From Planococcus sp. (in: firmicutes) (GTDB lineage: Bacteria; Bacillota; Bacilli; Bacillales_A; Planococcaceae), in assembly GCA_030147225.1 (NCBI GenBank), contig JASLAI010000251.1, positions 1-10,441 of the forward strand: a stretch of 10,441 nucleotides of DNA. The letters run 5' to 3'. The notes under the pieces were generated by a model. The model searched no databases. It worked only from the letters and a program-made list of their open reading frames with translations, and was not told where the DNA came from. Position numbers and translations under genes: made by a program. Numbering within the stretch: the first letter of the stretch is position 1; each line of letters starts with the position of its first letter. Of the stretch, positions 1 to 9,006 are shown one piece after another.

Positions 1-3000
1 TTGGCTTGGCGTGTTCTGCAGGAAGTAGGGGGCATCAGCAGGAAAGAAGTAGATACGTTCGGCTACCGCATGTTGATTCGCAGTCTGCTTGAAGAACATC
101 GTGAAGAGTTTCAGTTGTTTCGCAGAGCGGCCGGCAAAAGAGGCTTTACAGACCAAATCGAACAATTGGTGAAGGAATTTGCGCGATATTGTGTAGACTG
201 TGGAGAATTGACCTCAATCCGTTCTTCCTTGACTGAAGCCGGGGCGCCAAAAACGCTGCTCGACAAAGCTGGGGATTTGGAGTTGATCTTGACTGAAATC
301 GAAAACCGGCTGGGTAAAGTCTTTGTGGATTCTGAAGGCCACCTGGCTTTGCTGAGTGAGAAAATTCCATACTCGGAATTGATCAAATCCGCGACAATTT
401 ATATAGATGGCTTTGTTACATTTACAGCAAGAGAATATGAAATTCTCTTTGAATTGATGAAGCATGCCAAATCGGTGACAATTGCGCTGCCGATGGACGA
501 CCATACAAACCCCAACGATGAACAGGCATTATTCTATCAGTCTGCTAATACGGCTCGCCGGTTAAGTGAACAAGCTGCAAAAGAGGGAATCGATATTGAC
601 AATTCGATTCATCTTGCAGATCCGCGCAGGTTTGCGAATCCGGAATTGGAGCATATAGAGCGTCATTTTGACGATTACCCGACCAGGAAAATTCAAGGCC
701 AGGGACATGTTTCCTTGGTCGAGTCATCGAATAGAAGAGCTGAAATGCACGCAGTAGCTCGAAGCATACGAGATCAAGTGAGAGACGGACTTCGTTACAA
801 TGAAATCGCGATCCTGTATCGCCAGCCTGAAATTTACGATGAATTGATCAATACCATTTTACCGCAATACGATATTCCTTATTTCATCAGCCAAAAAAAA
901 TCGATGCTGCACCATCCGCTTATTGAATTCAGCCGCTCGGTCCTTGAAGCGGCAGTCTCCAATTATTCCTATGAGTCTGTCTTCCGGGCGGTGAAGACGG
1001 ATTTGTTCTTTCCACAAGGGCCTGCCTCCAAATGGCGGGAGCGAAGTGACCTGCTGGAAAACTTCGTCATTGCCAACGGCATATACGGGGAACGATGGTT
1101 TGAGGAAAAACGCTGGTTTTATAAAAAATACCGGGGCTTGGAATTCCATACTTCAATCCAGACGGATGAAGAACTTGCTGCACAAATGGAACTTCATGCT
1201 GTCCGGGATTTAATCCGGGAACCTTTAGCAGAACTAAAGGAACAACTGAAACTTGGAAAAACCGGAAGAGATATAGCGGAAGCGCTATTTCTGTTCGTGG
1301 AGAAAATGAATGTCTACGCGAAGATACAAGATTTAAAAGAGCGGGAAGAGAACGAACATCGCTTGTTGGCGGCTACAGAACATGAACAGGCCTGGAACCA
1401 ATGGGTAGGTGTTCTGGATCAGTTCGTGCTGATGTTTGGCGAAAAGGAAGTCGATTTGGCAACTGCAGTGAAAATCCTGGATGAAGGATTCGAAACGCTG
1501 GAATTTTCCCGTATTCCACCTTCTTTGGATCAAGTCACAGTGTCTAAAATCGACTTGGCGCGCTTGATGGATATCAAATCAGTATTTGTCATCGGAGCCA
1601 ATGATGGGGTATTGCCGAAACGGATAGAGCCGGAAGGGATTTTAACCGATACAGACCGGGAGTGGTTTGCGCAGATCGGTTTTGAACTGGCCCCTACTTC
1701 AAAAATGCGGTTAATGGATGAAACATACATGGTTTACCGAGCATTTACTTCTGCATCAGATTTCCTGACGGTATCGTTTCCGATTGCAGATGAAGAAGGG
1801 AAAGCATTGCTGCCGTCTCTTTATATCCCAAAATTAAAGGATATGCTGTCAATCGATACCATCCCTGCTGTCATTGATCCCGAGGAGCTGTTGGATACGT
1901 CTCCCATAGACTATATTTCCCATCCGCGGGCAACTCTTGCTTACTTGACCTCGCAGATTCGGGGCGGTGACTTATCAGCCGAATGGCGTGCCGTTTTAAA
2001 TTATTATGATGAAGACCCATTTTGGTCTTCTGTTATCAAACGCATTTTAACACCAATCAAACCCAATATAGCGGATCCATTGCGTCAAGATATTGCTGAA
2101 CCTCTATATGGAACGCCGATTTCTTCCAGCGTGTCACGCGTTGAAACCTATTACGGTTGTCCATTTGCGCATTATGTCGCCTACGGCCTGCGTCTGGAAG
2201 AGCGCAGCCACTACAAATTGGCAGCTCCGGCTATGGGCGACCTATTCCATGCGGCAATCAAGTGGATATCGGATGAAGTTTTAAGGCTTGGTGTATCGTG
2301 GTCATCCTTAACGCGAACACAATGCCAAAACTTGGCGAAAGAAGCCATTGAGCAGTTGTCACCTTATTTTGTCAATCACATCTTGATTAGTTCTCACCGA
2401 TACCGTTACATCCAGCATAAATTGGAAGGAATCATTCGGCAGACAGCGTTCATGCTTAGTAAGCATGCAAAGGTTTCCGGTTTTGTACCGGTTGCTCTTG
2501 AAGTCGGTTTTGGACCGAAAGAAACAATTCCACCACTGGATATTCCCTTGAAAAACGGACGTAAAATGAATGTCCGGGGCCGGATTGACCGGATTGATTC
2601 TACTGAAATCCATGGCAAGCCGTATTTGCGCGTCGTTGATTACAAATCATCGAAACAAGGACTCGATCTAAGCAATGTCTATCATGGCTTGTCCCTCCAG
2701 ACGTTTACCTATCTGGATGTGGCACTGACCCACTCTGACCGTTGGCTTGGGGAGGAGGCGGAACCTGCTGGTGTGCTTTATTTCCATATGCACAACCCCA
2801 TGCTGAAGCTGACAAAACTGATGACAGCCGAAGAGCTGGAAGAAGAAATGGCCAAGTCTTTTAAAATGAACGGCCTGGTCGTAGAAGACCCAGAAGTCAT
2901 CCAGGCGATGGATGAAGGGATCGATGGCTATTCGAATGTCATACCAGTCAGACTCAATAAAAGCGGCACAGTATCCGCTTCCCAATCGAAAACGGTAGTC

Positions 3001-3267
3001 AAAGAAGATATGCAGGCCATCCGCCGATTTGTGCGCAGCAAGCATCAAAATGCCGGCAATGGCATTTTGGATGGCAATACGAGCATTACCCCTTATAAAG
3101 TAAAAGAAGATACACCCTGCCAATTTTGTTCTTATCGATCTGTATGCCAATTTGATCCGGCAGATCCAGAACAAAGCTATCGCAAGCTACCGGCTCTTTC
3201 GCCAGACAAAGCAGTGGAATTGATTAGAAAGGAGATTGCCGAAGATGATACCGAAAAAACCGATTGA
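1..3267 (+). CDS. addB: AddB subunit of AddAB helicase-nuclease (5'-truncated by window)
   Basis: This is the B subunit of AddAB (RexB type), which with AddA unwinds and resects double-strand DNA ends and responds to Chi so that RecA can load. The 1088 visible residues resemble B. subtilis AddB from about its residue 71, so the first codon (TTG) is probably an internal Leu. About 70 residues, including the Walker A-like motif, lie outside the window. The C-terminal nuclease domain is intact: GRIDRID at 860-866, then VDYKSS with D880 and K882 as catalytic residues. The four cysteines of the family's 4Fe-4S cluster are present as C720, C1040, C1043 and C1049; the 320-residue gap from first to second equals that in B. 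subtilis AddB (C801 to C1121, from memory). The frame is unbroken. The last 23 nt overlap addA, implying translational coupling. Confidence 0.96.
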   Translation: MAWRVLQEVGGISRKEVDTFGYRMLIRSLLEEHREEFQLFRRAAGKRGFTDQIEQLVKEFARYCVDCGELTSIRSSLTEAGAPKTLLDKAGDLELILTEIENRLGKVFVDSEGHLALLSEKIPYSELIKSATIYIDGFVTFTAREYEILFELMKHAKSVTIALPMDDHTNPNDEQALFYQSANTARRLSEQAAKEGIDIDNSIHLADPRRFANPELEHIERHFDDYPTRKIQGQGHVSLVESSNRRAEMHAVARSIRDQVRDGLRYNEIAILYRQPEIYDELINTILPQYDIPYFISQKKSMLHHPLIEFSRSVLEAAVSNYSYESVFRAVKTDLFFPQGPASKWRERSDLLENFVIANGIYGERWFEEKRWFYKKYRGLEFHTSIQTDEELAAQMELHAVRDLIREPLAELKEQLKLGKTGRDIAEALFLFVEKMNVYAKIQDLKEREENEHRLLAATEHEQAWNQWVGVLDQFVLMFGEKEVDLATAVKILDEGFETLEFSRIPPSLDQVTVSKIDLARLMDIKSVFVIGANDGVLPKRIEPEGILTDTDREWFAQIGFELAPTSKMRLMDETYMVYRAFTSASDFLTVSFPIADEEGKALLPSLYIPKLKDMLSIDTIPAVIDPEELLDTSPIDYISHPRATLAYLTSQIRGGDLSAEWRAVLNYYDEDPFWSSVIKRILTPIKPNIADPLRQDIAEPLYGTPISSSVSRVETYYGCPFAHYVAYGLRLEERSHYKLAAPAMGDLFHAAIKWISDEVLRLGVSWSSLTRTQCQNLAKEAIEQLSPYFVNHILISSHRYRYIQHKLEGIIRQTAFMLSKHAKVSGFVPVALEVGFGPKETIPPLDIPLKNGRKMNVRGRIDRIDSTEIHGKPYLRVVDYKSSKQGLDLSNVYHGLSLQTFTYLDVALTHSDRWLGEEAEPAGVLYFHMHNPMLKLTKLMTAEELEEEMAKSFKMNGLVVEDPEVIQAMDEGIDGYSNVIPVRLNKSGTVSASQSKTVVKEDMQAIRRFVRSKHQNAGNGILDGNTSITPYKVKEDTPCQFCSYRSVCQFDPADPEQSYRKLPALSPDKAVELIRKEIAEDDTEKTD
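3228..3234 (+). promoter_or_regulatory. Ribosome binding site of addA, deciding the ATG start
   Basis: AAAGGAG lies inside the end of addB. It is 10 nt before the ATG at 3245 but only 1 nt before the in-frame TTG at 3236, which is too close to be used. The ATG is therefore the better start. The resulting N-terminus, MIPKKP, also resembles the MNIPKP start of B. subtilis AddA. Confidence 0.75.
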
Positions 3268-6200
3268 TGCCACATGGACTGATGAGCAATGGCTGGCGAT
3301 TTGGGCAAAAGGACAAGACATGCTCGTGTCAGCCGCAGCGGGTTCAGGAAAAACAGCTGTCCTGATCAATCGGATGATTGAAAAGGTATTAGCTGAAGAA
3401 GATGCTATTTCAGTGGATGAATTGTTGGTGGTTACCTTTACTAATGCATCAGCTGCCGAAATGCGTCACCGGATGTCCAATGCGCTTGAAAAAGCCGTTG
3501 CAGAAAATCCGGATTCCACTCATTTAAGAAAACAATTGCGCCTGATCAATAAAGCCCAAATTTCTACGCTGCACTCTTTCTGTCTGCAGGTAGTAAAACA
3601 ATATGCCTATTTGCTCGAGATTGATCCAGGTTTCCGGATCGCTGGTGATACAGAAGCAGCTTTGCTGCGGGACGATGTCCTCGAAGCGGTTCTTGAAACC
3701 GCTTATGAAGGAGAAGGCGCAGATGCGGTATACAGGCTGGCCGACAGCTTCACTTCCGACCGCAGCGACCAGGCGATGGAAGTGCTGCTGAGTAAGCTTT
3801 ATGATTATTCGCGTGTTCATCCCGACCCCGAAAACTGGCTGCAGCAGGTACCAGCGTTATACGATGTGCCCGAATCTGCTTCCATCGATGACCTGCCGTT
3901 TATTGGTGATTTAAAACTGACGATACGCCATGCTTTAGAAGAAGCGCTGCAGTTGACGCTTGAAGGACAGCAATTGGCGTTGCAGCCGGATGGACCGGCC
4001 TTGCTTGAGGAAACTTTCAAAACCGATGCTGAAGTAATCCTAGCGGCGATCTCATCATTGGAAACTTCATGGGATAGTCTGTATGCTTTTTCAAAATCAT
4101 TCAAATTTGCAAAAGCTGCGACTATCCGGAAGGATTCCTGTGATCCTGCGATTGCAGAAGAAGCGAAGGCAATCCGCAATGAAGTGAAGAAAATCGTTAC
4201 CGGCCTGTTTGATGCCTACTTTACACGTTCACCGAAAAGGCTTCTCGATGAAATGCGTGAAATGGCGCCGTTGATGAAAACCTTAGTGGAGCTGACACAG
4301 CTGTTTGCAGATCAGTATAAAGCGCTGAAGATTGACCGGGCATTGGTCGATTTCTCAGATTTGGAACATTATGCTCTGGATATTTTATCGGACGATGGCA
4401 AACCTTCTGCTATCGCAAAAGAATACCAAGCTCAGTTTAAGGAAGTATTGGTGGATGAATACCAGGATACTAATCTGCTGCAGGAAACCATTTTAAACCT
4501 TGTGAAGTCCGGAGATGAAAACGACGGGAATCTGTTTATGGTGGGTGACGTCAAGCAATCGATTTACCGATTCCGTCTTGCTGAACCGATGCTGTTTTTA
4601 GGAAAGTACGCCCGATTCCGCCACGATGCGGAAAATACTGGCCTGCGCATTGATTTAAATGCGAATTTCAGAAGCCGCAAAGAAATACTGGACGGCACCA
4701 ATTATATTTTCTCGCAGATCATGGGAGAGCGGGTAGGGGAAATCGACTACGACGAAGCGGCTGCATTAAAGGCGAAGGCCCCTTATCCTGAACAACAAAT
4801 TCCGATTGAACTGGCTTTAATACATGAGCCCGAAACTGAAGAAGATGCAGTAGATGAAGATCTAGTGAAATCCCAGTGGGAAGCGCGGTATATTGCCAAT
4901 AAAATTAAAGAAATGATGGATAAGGAGATGCTTGTGCACGATCCTTGGACACAACAGCAACGGAAACTGGAATACCGGGATATTGTCGTCCTGATGCGTT
5001 CCATGACATGGTCAGGAGACTTTGTGGACGAATTCAAAATGGCTGGGATTCCTTTGTATGCTGAATTGACCGGCGGTTACTTTGATGCACTTGAAGTGAT
5101 GATCATGCTCAATACCTTGCGTGTCATCGACAATCCTTATCAGGACATTCCACTTGCTTCGGTTTTGCGTGCGCCATTTATTGGCTTGAAAGAAAATGAG
5201 TTGGCTGAGATTCGTTTAGCTGCTCCTCAAGCTTCATTTTACGAAGCAGTGAAAACTTTTATGCGTGCTGGTACAGGAATTGATCCAGCCGCCGCTGAAA
5301 AACTGCAGCGTTTTGTGCTTCAATTGGAAGGTTGGAGAAATCAGGCCCGCCGGGGGTCACTGGCGGAGTTGATTTGGCAGGTTTATCTGGATACAAATTA
5401 TTACGAAATGGCCGGAGCTATGACCAACGGCAAGCAGCGCCAGGCCAATCTACGGGCTTTGCATGATCGTGCGCTGGAGTATGAAAAAACTTCTTTCCGG
5501 GGACTGTTCCGCTTTTTGCGTTTTATCGATCGGATGCGTGAGCGCGGCGATGACTTAGGTACTGCCAAATCGCTCAGTGAAAAAGAAAATGTTGTGCGGC
5601 TTATGACCGTCCATAAATCAAAAGGACTTGAGTTTCCGGTAGTATTTTTTGCCGGTACAGGCCGTTCTTTTAATGAAATGGATTTTAGAAAGTCATATCT
5701 TTTAGATCAGGACTATGGATTAGCGGTCAAAGCGGTCAATCCAGATACACGGATTGAATATACGTCTTTGCCATTCCTTGCTGTTAAAGAAATGAAGCAA
5801 TTGCAGATGAAAGCGGAAGAGATGCGGGTATTGTATGTAGCAATGACGCGGGCAAAAGAACGACTGTATTTGACGGCTTCAGTAAAAGAAATTGATAAGC
5901 TTTTTGAAAAGTGGAAAGTCGGAACACGTGATGTCCGTCTGCCGGATTTCATGCGCTCGCGTGCAAAAGGTTATTTGGATTGGATTGGTCCGGCTGTAGC
6001 CAGACATCCGGATGCTGCTGACCAGCTGAATTTCAATGGCAATGTTCTCGCCCATTCCTCACGTTTTCATATCGAAATCATCGAATCTCAGTCTTTGCTC
6101 CAAGGGTCAGTGAATTTGGAAGAATTACTGAAAGTGGATGATTTAAATGAAGATTATCAAGAGCTGGTCAATGAGCGCTTTAATTATCAATATCCGCATC

Positions 6201-6853
6201 AAGGGGCTGTTGAAAAACGTTCTAAGCAATCCGTAACTGAAATGAAAAGGCTGCAGATGCTGCAACGTTTGGATGAGCCCGAATCTTTCATTCAAACGGC
6301 AAAATCCGAAAGATCCTTGTTGCTTCACCGTCCTGATTTCATGATGGACAAACGCTTATCGGCAGCCGATGTTGGAACAGCTGTGCATGCAGTCATGCAG
6401 CATATTCCACTGGATCGTACAATGAACGCCGCAGAAATTAAAGAATTTATCGAAACGCTGGTTGGAATGGAAGTTCTTTCGGCAGATGAAGGAAAAGCGG
6501 TGAAGGTGCAAGAGATAGAACGCTTTTACGCCAGTGACACTGCATCCCGCCTTCGTTCGGCAAGAAATATTAAACGGGAAGTCCCGTTCACATACGCCAA
6601 AGCGGATGAAGATGGAGATCATCAGATTATCCAAGGAATCGTCGATTGCCTGTTTGAAGAACAAGATGGCTGGGTTCTGCTCGATTACAAGACAGATCGG
6701 GTATCGCATCTCGGCGAAGTCGAATCGGAAATGGCTGAGCGCTATGGCGTTCAGTTGTCTGTTTACCAGGAAGCCGTGGAAGCGATTCTGCACATCCCGA
6801 TTAAAGAACGGTTGCTGTTTCTGTTTGCAGCCAGCAAAGAAGTGATTATCTAG
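3245..6853 (+). CDS. addA: AddA subunit: ATP-dependent helicase-nuclease
   Basis: AddA is the motor subunit of AddAB: a 3'-to-5' UvrD-like (SF1A) helicase with a RecB-type nuclease domain at its C-terminus. Numbering from the ATG gives 1202 residues, close to the roughly 1230 of B. subtilis. The helicase motifs appear in order: Q-motif region TWTDEQW (10-16); Walker A AAAGSGKT with K36; motif Ia VTFTNAS (63-69); Walker B VDEYQDTN (403-410, D404/E405); motif III GDVKQSIYRFR (434-444); motif IV LNANFRSR (471-478); motif V from about 784 (MTVHKSKGLEFP); motif VI VLYVAMTRAKE (862-872). The nuclease motif LLDYKTDR has D1147 and K1149. No key residue is missing. The start overlaps addB by 23 nt and the stop overlaps the Shine-Dalgarno of the next gene. 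There is no sign of a separate promoter. Confidence 0.97.
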   Translation: MIPKKPIDATWTDEQWLAIWAKGQDMLVSAAAGSGKTAVLINRMIEKVLAEEDAISVDELLVVTFTNASAAEMRHRMSNALEKAVAENPDSTHLRKQLRLINKAQISTLHSFCLQVVKQYAYLLEIDPGFRIAGDTEAALLRDDVLEAVLETAYEGEGADAVYRLADSFTSDRSDQAMEVLLSKLYDYSRVHPDPENWLQQVPALYDVPESASIDDLPFIGDLKLTIRHALEEALQLTLEGQQLALQPDGPALLEETFKTDAEVILAAISSLETSWDSLYAFSKSFKFAKAATIRKDSCDPAIAEEAKAIRNEVKKIVTGLFDAYFTRSPKRLLDEMREMAPLMKTLVELTQLFADQYKALKIDRALVDFSDLEHYALDILSDDGKPSAIAKEYQAQFKEVLVDEYQDTNLLQETILNLVKSGDENDGNLFMVGDVKQSIYRFRLAEPMLFLGKYARFRHDAENTGLRIDLNANFRSRKEILDGTNYIFSQIMGERVGEIDYDEAAALKAKAPYPEQQIPIELALIHEPETEEDAVDEDLVKSQWEARYIANKIKEMMDKEMLVHDPWTQQQRKLEYRDIVVLMRSMTWSGDFVDEFKMAGIPLYAELTGGYFDALEVMIMLNTLRVIDNPYQDIPLASVLRAPFIGLKENELAEIRLAAPQASFYEAVKTFMRAGTGIDPAAAEKLQRFVLQLEGWRNQARRGSLAELIWQVYLDTNYYEMAGAMTNGKQRQANLRALHDRALEYEKTSFRGLFRFLRFIDRMRERGDDLGTAKSLSEKENVVRLMTVHKSKGLEFPVVFFAGTGRSFNEMDFRKSYLLDQDYGLAVKAVNPDTRIEYTSLPFLAVKEMKQLQMKAEEMRVLYVAMTRAKERLYLTASVKEIDKLFEKWKVGTRDVRLPDFMRSRAKGYLDWIGPAVARHPDAADQLNFNGNVLAHSSRFHIEIIESQSLLQGSVNLEELLKVDDLNEDYQELVNERFNYQYPHQGAVEKRSKQSVTEMKRLQMLQRLDEPESFIQTAKSERSLLLHRPDFMMDKRLSAADVGTAVHAVMQHIPLDRTMNAAEIKEFIETLVGMEVLSADEGKAVKVQEIERFYASDTASRLRSARNIKREVPFTYAKADEDGDHQIIQGIVDCLFEEQDGWVLLDYKTDRVSHLGEVESEMAERYGVQLSVYQEAVEAILHIPIKERLLFLFAASKEVII

Positions 6854-6859
6854 GAGGAG
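6852..6859 (+). promoter_or_regulatory. Ribosome binding site of the DUF418 gene, overlapping the addA stop
   Basis: AGGAGGAG begins within the TAG stop codon of addA and ends 4 nt before the TTG at 6864. The AGGAGG core is 6 nt from that TTG. This near-perfect Shine-Dalgarno supports the TTG start and suggests translation coupled to addA. Confidence 0.85.
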
Positions 6860-6863
6860 TATT

Positions 6864-8042
6864 TTGAACATACAGCCGGTTTCTTTAGATGAACGAGTGA
6901 AAGCAATAGATTTGATGAGAGGGTTTGCCTTATTTGGCATATTGATTATCAATATGCTGGCTTTCCATTCACCTTTATCCTATATCGATCCCTATAAATG
7001 GTTTGATGGAAAGATCAATGAAGGGGTCTACTTATTCATCGATGTGTTCATTCAAGCCAGTTTCTATCCCTTATTTGCGATGTTGTTCGGCTATGGACTC
7101 GGCATGCAATTCCTGCGTGCAGAAGCCAAAAATCAGTCTTTCATACCGCTAGCTGTTAAGCGTTTATTCGTTCTGCTGCTGTTCGGCATTATCCATGCTT
7201 TTTTGATTTGGTATGGGGATATTTTGATCACATACGCCATTATGGGATTTTTGCTTCTCGGCATGATCCGACTGCCATCGAGCTGGCTTATGGCGTTTGC
7301 TGGCATCATCTATGCAGTTCCCCATTTGCTGCTATTGGCCATCATGTTCATAGCAGCTGCCGCTGATCCAAATATTTATGTAGGCTATATGGAAATAGAG
7401 AATTCAATTCAGTCTTATCAATCAGGAAGTTTCGCAGAAATCTTCAGGCAGCGTTTGGAAGATTGGACCTACAGCAATGGTTTGGCGAACTATATTATCC
7501 TCATTGCTACAATCCTGCCATTCCTTATGATTGGTGCGGCGGCTGCAAAATGGCGGCTGATCGAGCGAACACAAGAAAAGCGTAAGCTATGGCTGTTTTT
7601 AGCCATAGTTCCATTGTTAATCGGTCTGATTCTGAAATCCGGGCCGTTTTTGTTTAATCCGAACTATGCTTTTGTGTATTTACAGGATATTTTCGGAGGG
7701 CCTCTTGTAGCTATTGGCTATGCCGCTATCATTGCTTTGCTCGCTCAGAAAACAAGCATGCAGAAGCTGCTTTCTCCAATTGCTAAGGTAGGCCGCATGT
7801 CATTGACCACATACATTACACAATCCGTTCTGGCGACTCTGATTTTCTATTCCTACGGGTTTGGCTTATATGGACAAGTGGATTTACTGACAGGCACCTT
7901 AATAGCTATTGGAATTTTTGTAATTCAGCTGATTTTTGCTGAACTTTGGTTTGAAAAATTCTCCAGGGGTCCACTTGAAATGGTCTGGAGAAAATGGACA
8001 TATGGAAATAAATTCGAAAAAATTAACAATTCAAAACGCTGA
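6864..8042 (+). CDS. DUF418 (YeiB-like) polytopic membrane protein
   Basis: The protein is 392 residues and integral to the cytoplasmic membrane, with about ten hydrophobic segments (roughly 19-36, 56-82, 98-118, 119-135, 140-166, 208-228, 242-257, 276-294, 311-331, 342-361). The start has the DUF418 signature of a short charged stretch then DLMRGFALFGILIIN (16-30). The C-terminal third has the other family hallmarks: GRMSLTTYITQS (310-321), and W362 with FSRGPLEMVWR (366-376). Biochemical function is not established for the family; a transporter-like role is often guessed, but nothing here shows a substrate. The TTG start is backed by a strong Shine-Dalgarno that overlaps the addA stop, so it is probably the third gene of the addBA transcript. 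No terminator-like hairpin follows it. Family assignment is firm; role is unknown. Confidence 0.88.
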   Translation: MNIQPVSLDERVKAIDLMRGFALFGILIINMLAFHSPLSYIDPYKWFDGKINEGVYLFIDVFIQASFYPLFAMLFGYGLGMQFLRAEAKNQSFIPLAVKRLFVLLLFGIIHAFLIWYGDILITYAIMGFLLLGMIRLPSSWLMAFAGIIYAVPHLLLLAIMFIAAAADPNIYVGYMEIENSIQSYQSGSFAEIFRQRLEDWTYSNGLANYIILIATILPFLMIGAAAAKWRLIERTQEKRKLWLFLAIVPLLIGLILKSGPFLFNPNYAFVYLQDIFGGPLVAIGYAAIIALLAQKTSMQKLLSPIAKVGRMSLTTYITQSVLATLIFYSYGFGLYGQVDLLTGTLIAIGIFVIQLIFAELWFEKFSRGPLEMVWRKWTYGNKFEKINNSKR

Positions 8043-8053
8043 ATGTGTATAAT
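8023..8053 (+). promoter_or_regulatory. Candidate sigma-A promoter for yisK-yisL
   Basis: A perfect -10 hexamer TATAAT (8048-8053) starts 5 nt after the DUF418 stop codon. The best -35 is TTAACA (8023-8028, one mismatch from TTGACA), with a spacer of 19 nt, longer than the usual 17. TGTG directly precedes the -10 but is one base off the extended -10 register. Transcription would start near 8060, giving a short leader before the yisK ribosome binding site. It would let yisK-yisL be expressed independently of addBA. Confidence 0.5.
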
Positions 8054-8068
8054 GAATTCAATCAAAGA

Positions 8069-8075
8069 AAAGGAG
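8069..8075 (+). promoter_or_regulatory. Ribosome binding site of yisK
   Basis: AAAGGAG ends 10 nt before the ATG at 8086. No better start is nearby, and MKLLSF fits the short N-terminal strand of this family. Confidence 0.7.
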
Positions 8076-8085
8076 TGTTTGACGA

Positions 8086-8985
8086 ATGAAGCTGTTATCA
8101 TTTCGCTATGAAGGCAAAGAAGGATTTGGACCGAAAGTTAAAAAGGAAGAAGCTGTTTGGGATTTGATCGCCATTCAGCAGCAATTAGAGGTCTTGCCTG
8201 CTTTCCCTGAAAAATTGATTGAGGGAATCCCGCAAGGAATGGAGTTTGTTGAACAAATTCGCAAATTAACGGAAGCCGCAGTCAAATCTGACCGCTCTGA
8301 GGAATTCAAACACTCTTTTTCAGAAATTGAATGGTTAGCCCCAATTTCAAGAACACCTAAAAACATCATCTGCATCGGTAAAAATTATGCGGATCACGCA
8401 AAAGAAATGGGCGGAGAGGCTCCTGTAGATTTGGTGGTTTTCACTAAATCGTCTACGTGTATTTCCGCAGACGGAGAAACAGTTTCTGTTCACAGTGATG
8501 TGACCAATGCTTATGATTACGAAGGGGAACTGGCTGTCATTATAGGAAAGGCCGGCCATAAAATTCCAAAACAGATGGCTTATGACTATGTATTTGGCTA
8601 TACCATCGCCAACGATTTGACGGCGCGGGATCTTCAGGAAAAGCATCAGCAGTACTTCCTTGGAAAAAGCTTAGCTGGATCATGTCCATTAGGGCCATAT
8701 ATTGTGACAAAAGATGAAATCCCACAAGCCCAGAATTTATCGATTGTCACAAAAGTGAATGATGAAGTCCGCCAGAACGGCAATACAGAAAATATGATCC
8801 GCCGTGTGGATGACCTCGTAGCGGAAGTCTCGAAGTATGTGGCACTCGAGCCAGGTGATGTTCTGCTCACGGGTACACCGGCTGGCGTCGGAAAAGGCTT
8901 CAATCCACCGAAGTTCTTAAAAGCAGGAGATACCGTTAAAGTATCAATAGAATCCATCGGAACTCTCGTCACACATTTGTCATAA
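8086..8985 (+). CDS. yisK: Fumarylacetoacetate hydrolase-family protein, YisK type (probable oxaloacetate decarboxylase)
   Basis: The protein is 299 residues, cytosolic, with a small N-terminal domain (about 1-85) and a FAH-fold catalytic domain starting at NIICIGKNYADHAKEMG (93-109). The divalent-metal ligands of the family are present as E146 and E148 (DYEGELAV) and D177 (NDLTARD). H104 and E107 match the His-Glu dyad used by FAHD1-type decarboxylases and hydrolases. K194 (FLGKS) and the loop TGTPAGVGKG (262-271) are also conserved. B. subtilis YisK, which this closely resembles, has been reported to decarboxylate oxaloacetate and to localise with the actin-like protein Mbl; carrying that function over is inference. 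It has a putative own promoter upstream and is followed 68 bp later by yisL, the same pairing as in B. subtilis. Other FAH activities, such as acylpyruvate hydrolase, remain possible. Confidence 0.9.
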   Translation: MKLLSFRYEGKEGFGPKVKKEEAVWDLIAIQQQLEVLPAFPEKLIEGIPQGMEFVEQIRKLTEAAVKSDRSEEFKHSFSEIEWLAPISRTPKNIICIGKNYADHAKEMGGEAPVDLVVFTKSSTCISADGETVSVHSDVTNAYDYEGELAVIIGKAGHKIPKQMAYDYVFGYTIANDLTARDLQEKHQQYFLGKSLAGSCPLGPYIVTKDEIPQAQNLSIVTKVNDEVRQNGNTENMIRRVDDLVAEVSKYVALEPGDVLLTGTPAGVGKGFNPPKFLKAGDTVKVSIESIGTLVTHLS

Positions 8986-9006
8986 GATCTGCACCCTTTT
9001 TCTCCA

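Noticed and set aside
1..3. TTG at position 1 as the true start of addB
   Set aside because: The protein already lies in a conserved internal block (AWRVLQ) and lacks about 70 N-terminal residues of the family; it is simply the window edge.
2668..3174. 168-residue reading frame on the - strand inside addB
   Set aside because: It lies wholly opposite a conserved coding region, has no recognisable domain, and is a shadow of addB.
3236..3244. TTG at 3236 as the addA start
   Set aside because: Only 1 nt separates it from the GGAG Shine-Dalgarno; the ATG at 3245 has workable spacing and a family-like N-terminus.
6356..6952. 198-residue - strand reading frame across the addA end
   Set aside because: It is antisense to the conserved AddA nuclease domain and the DUF418 start, and its composition (Phe, Cys, Asn rich) looks like a shadow frame.
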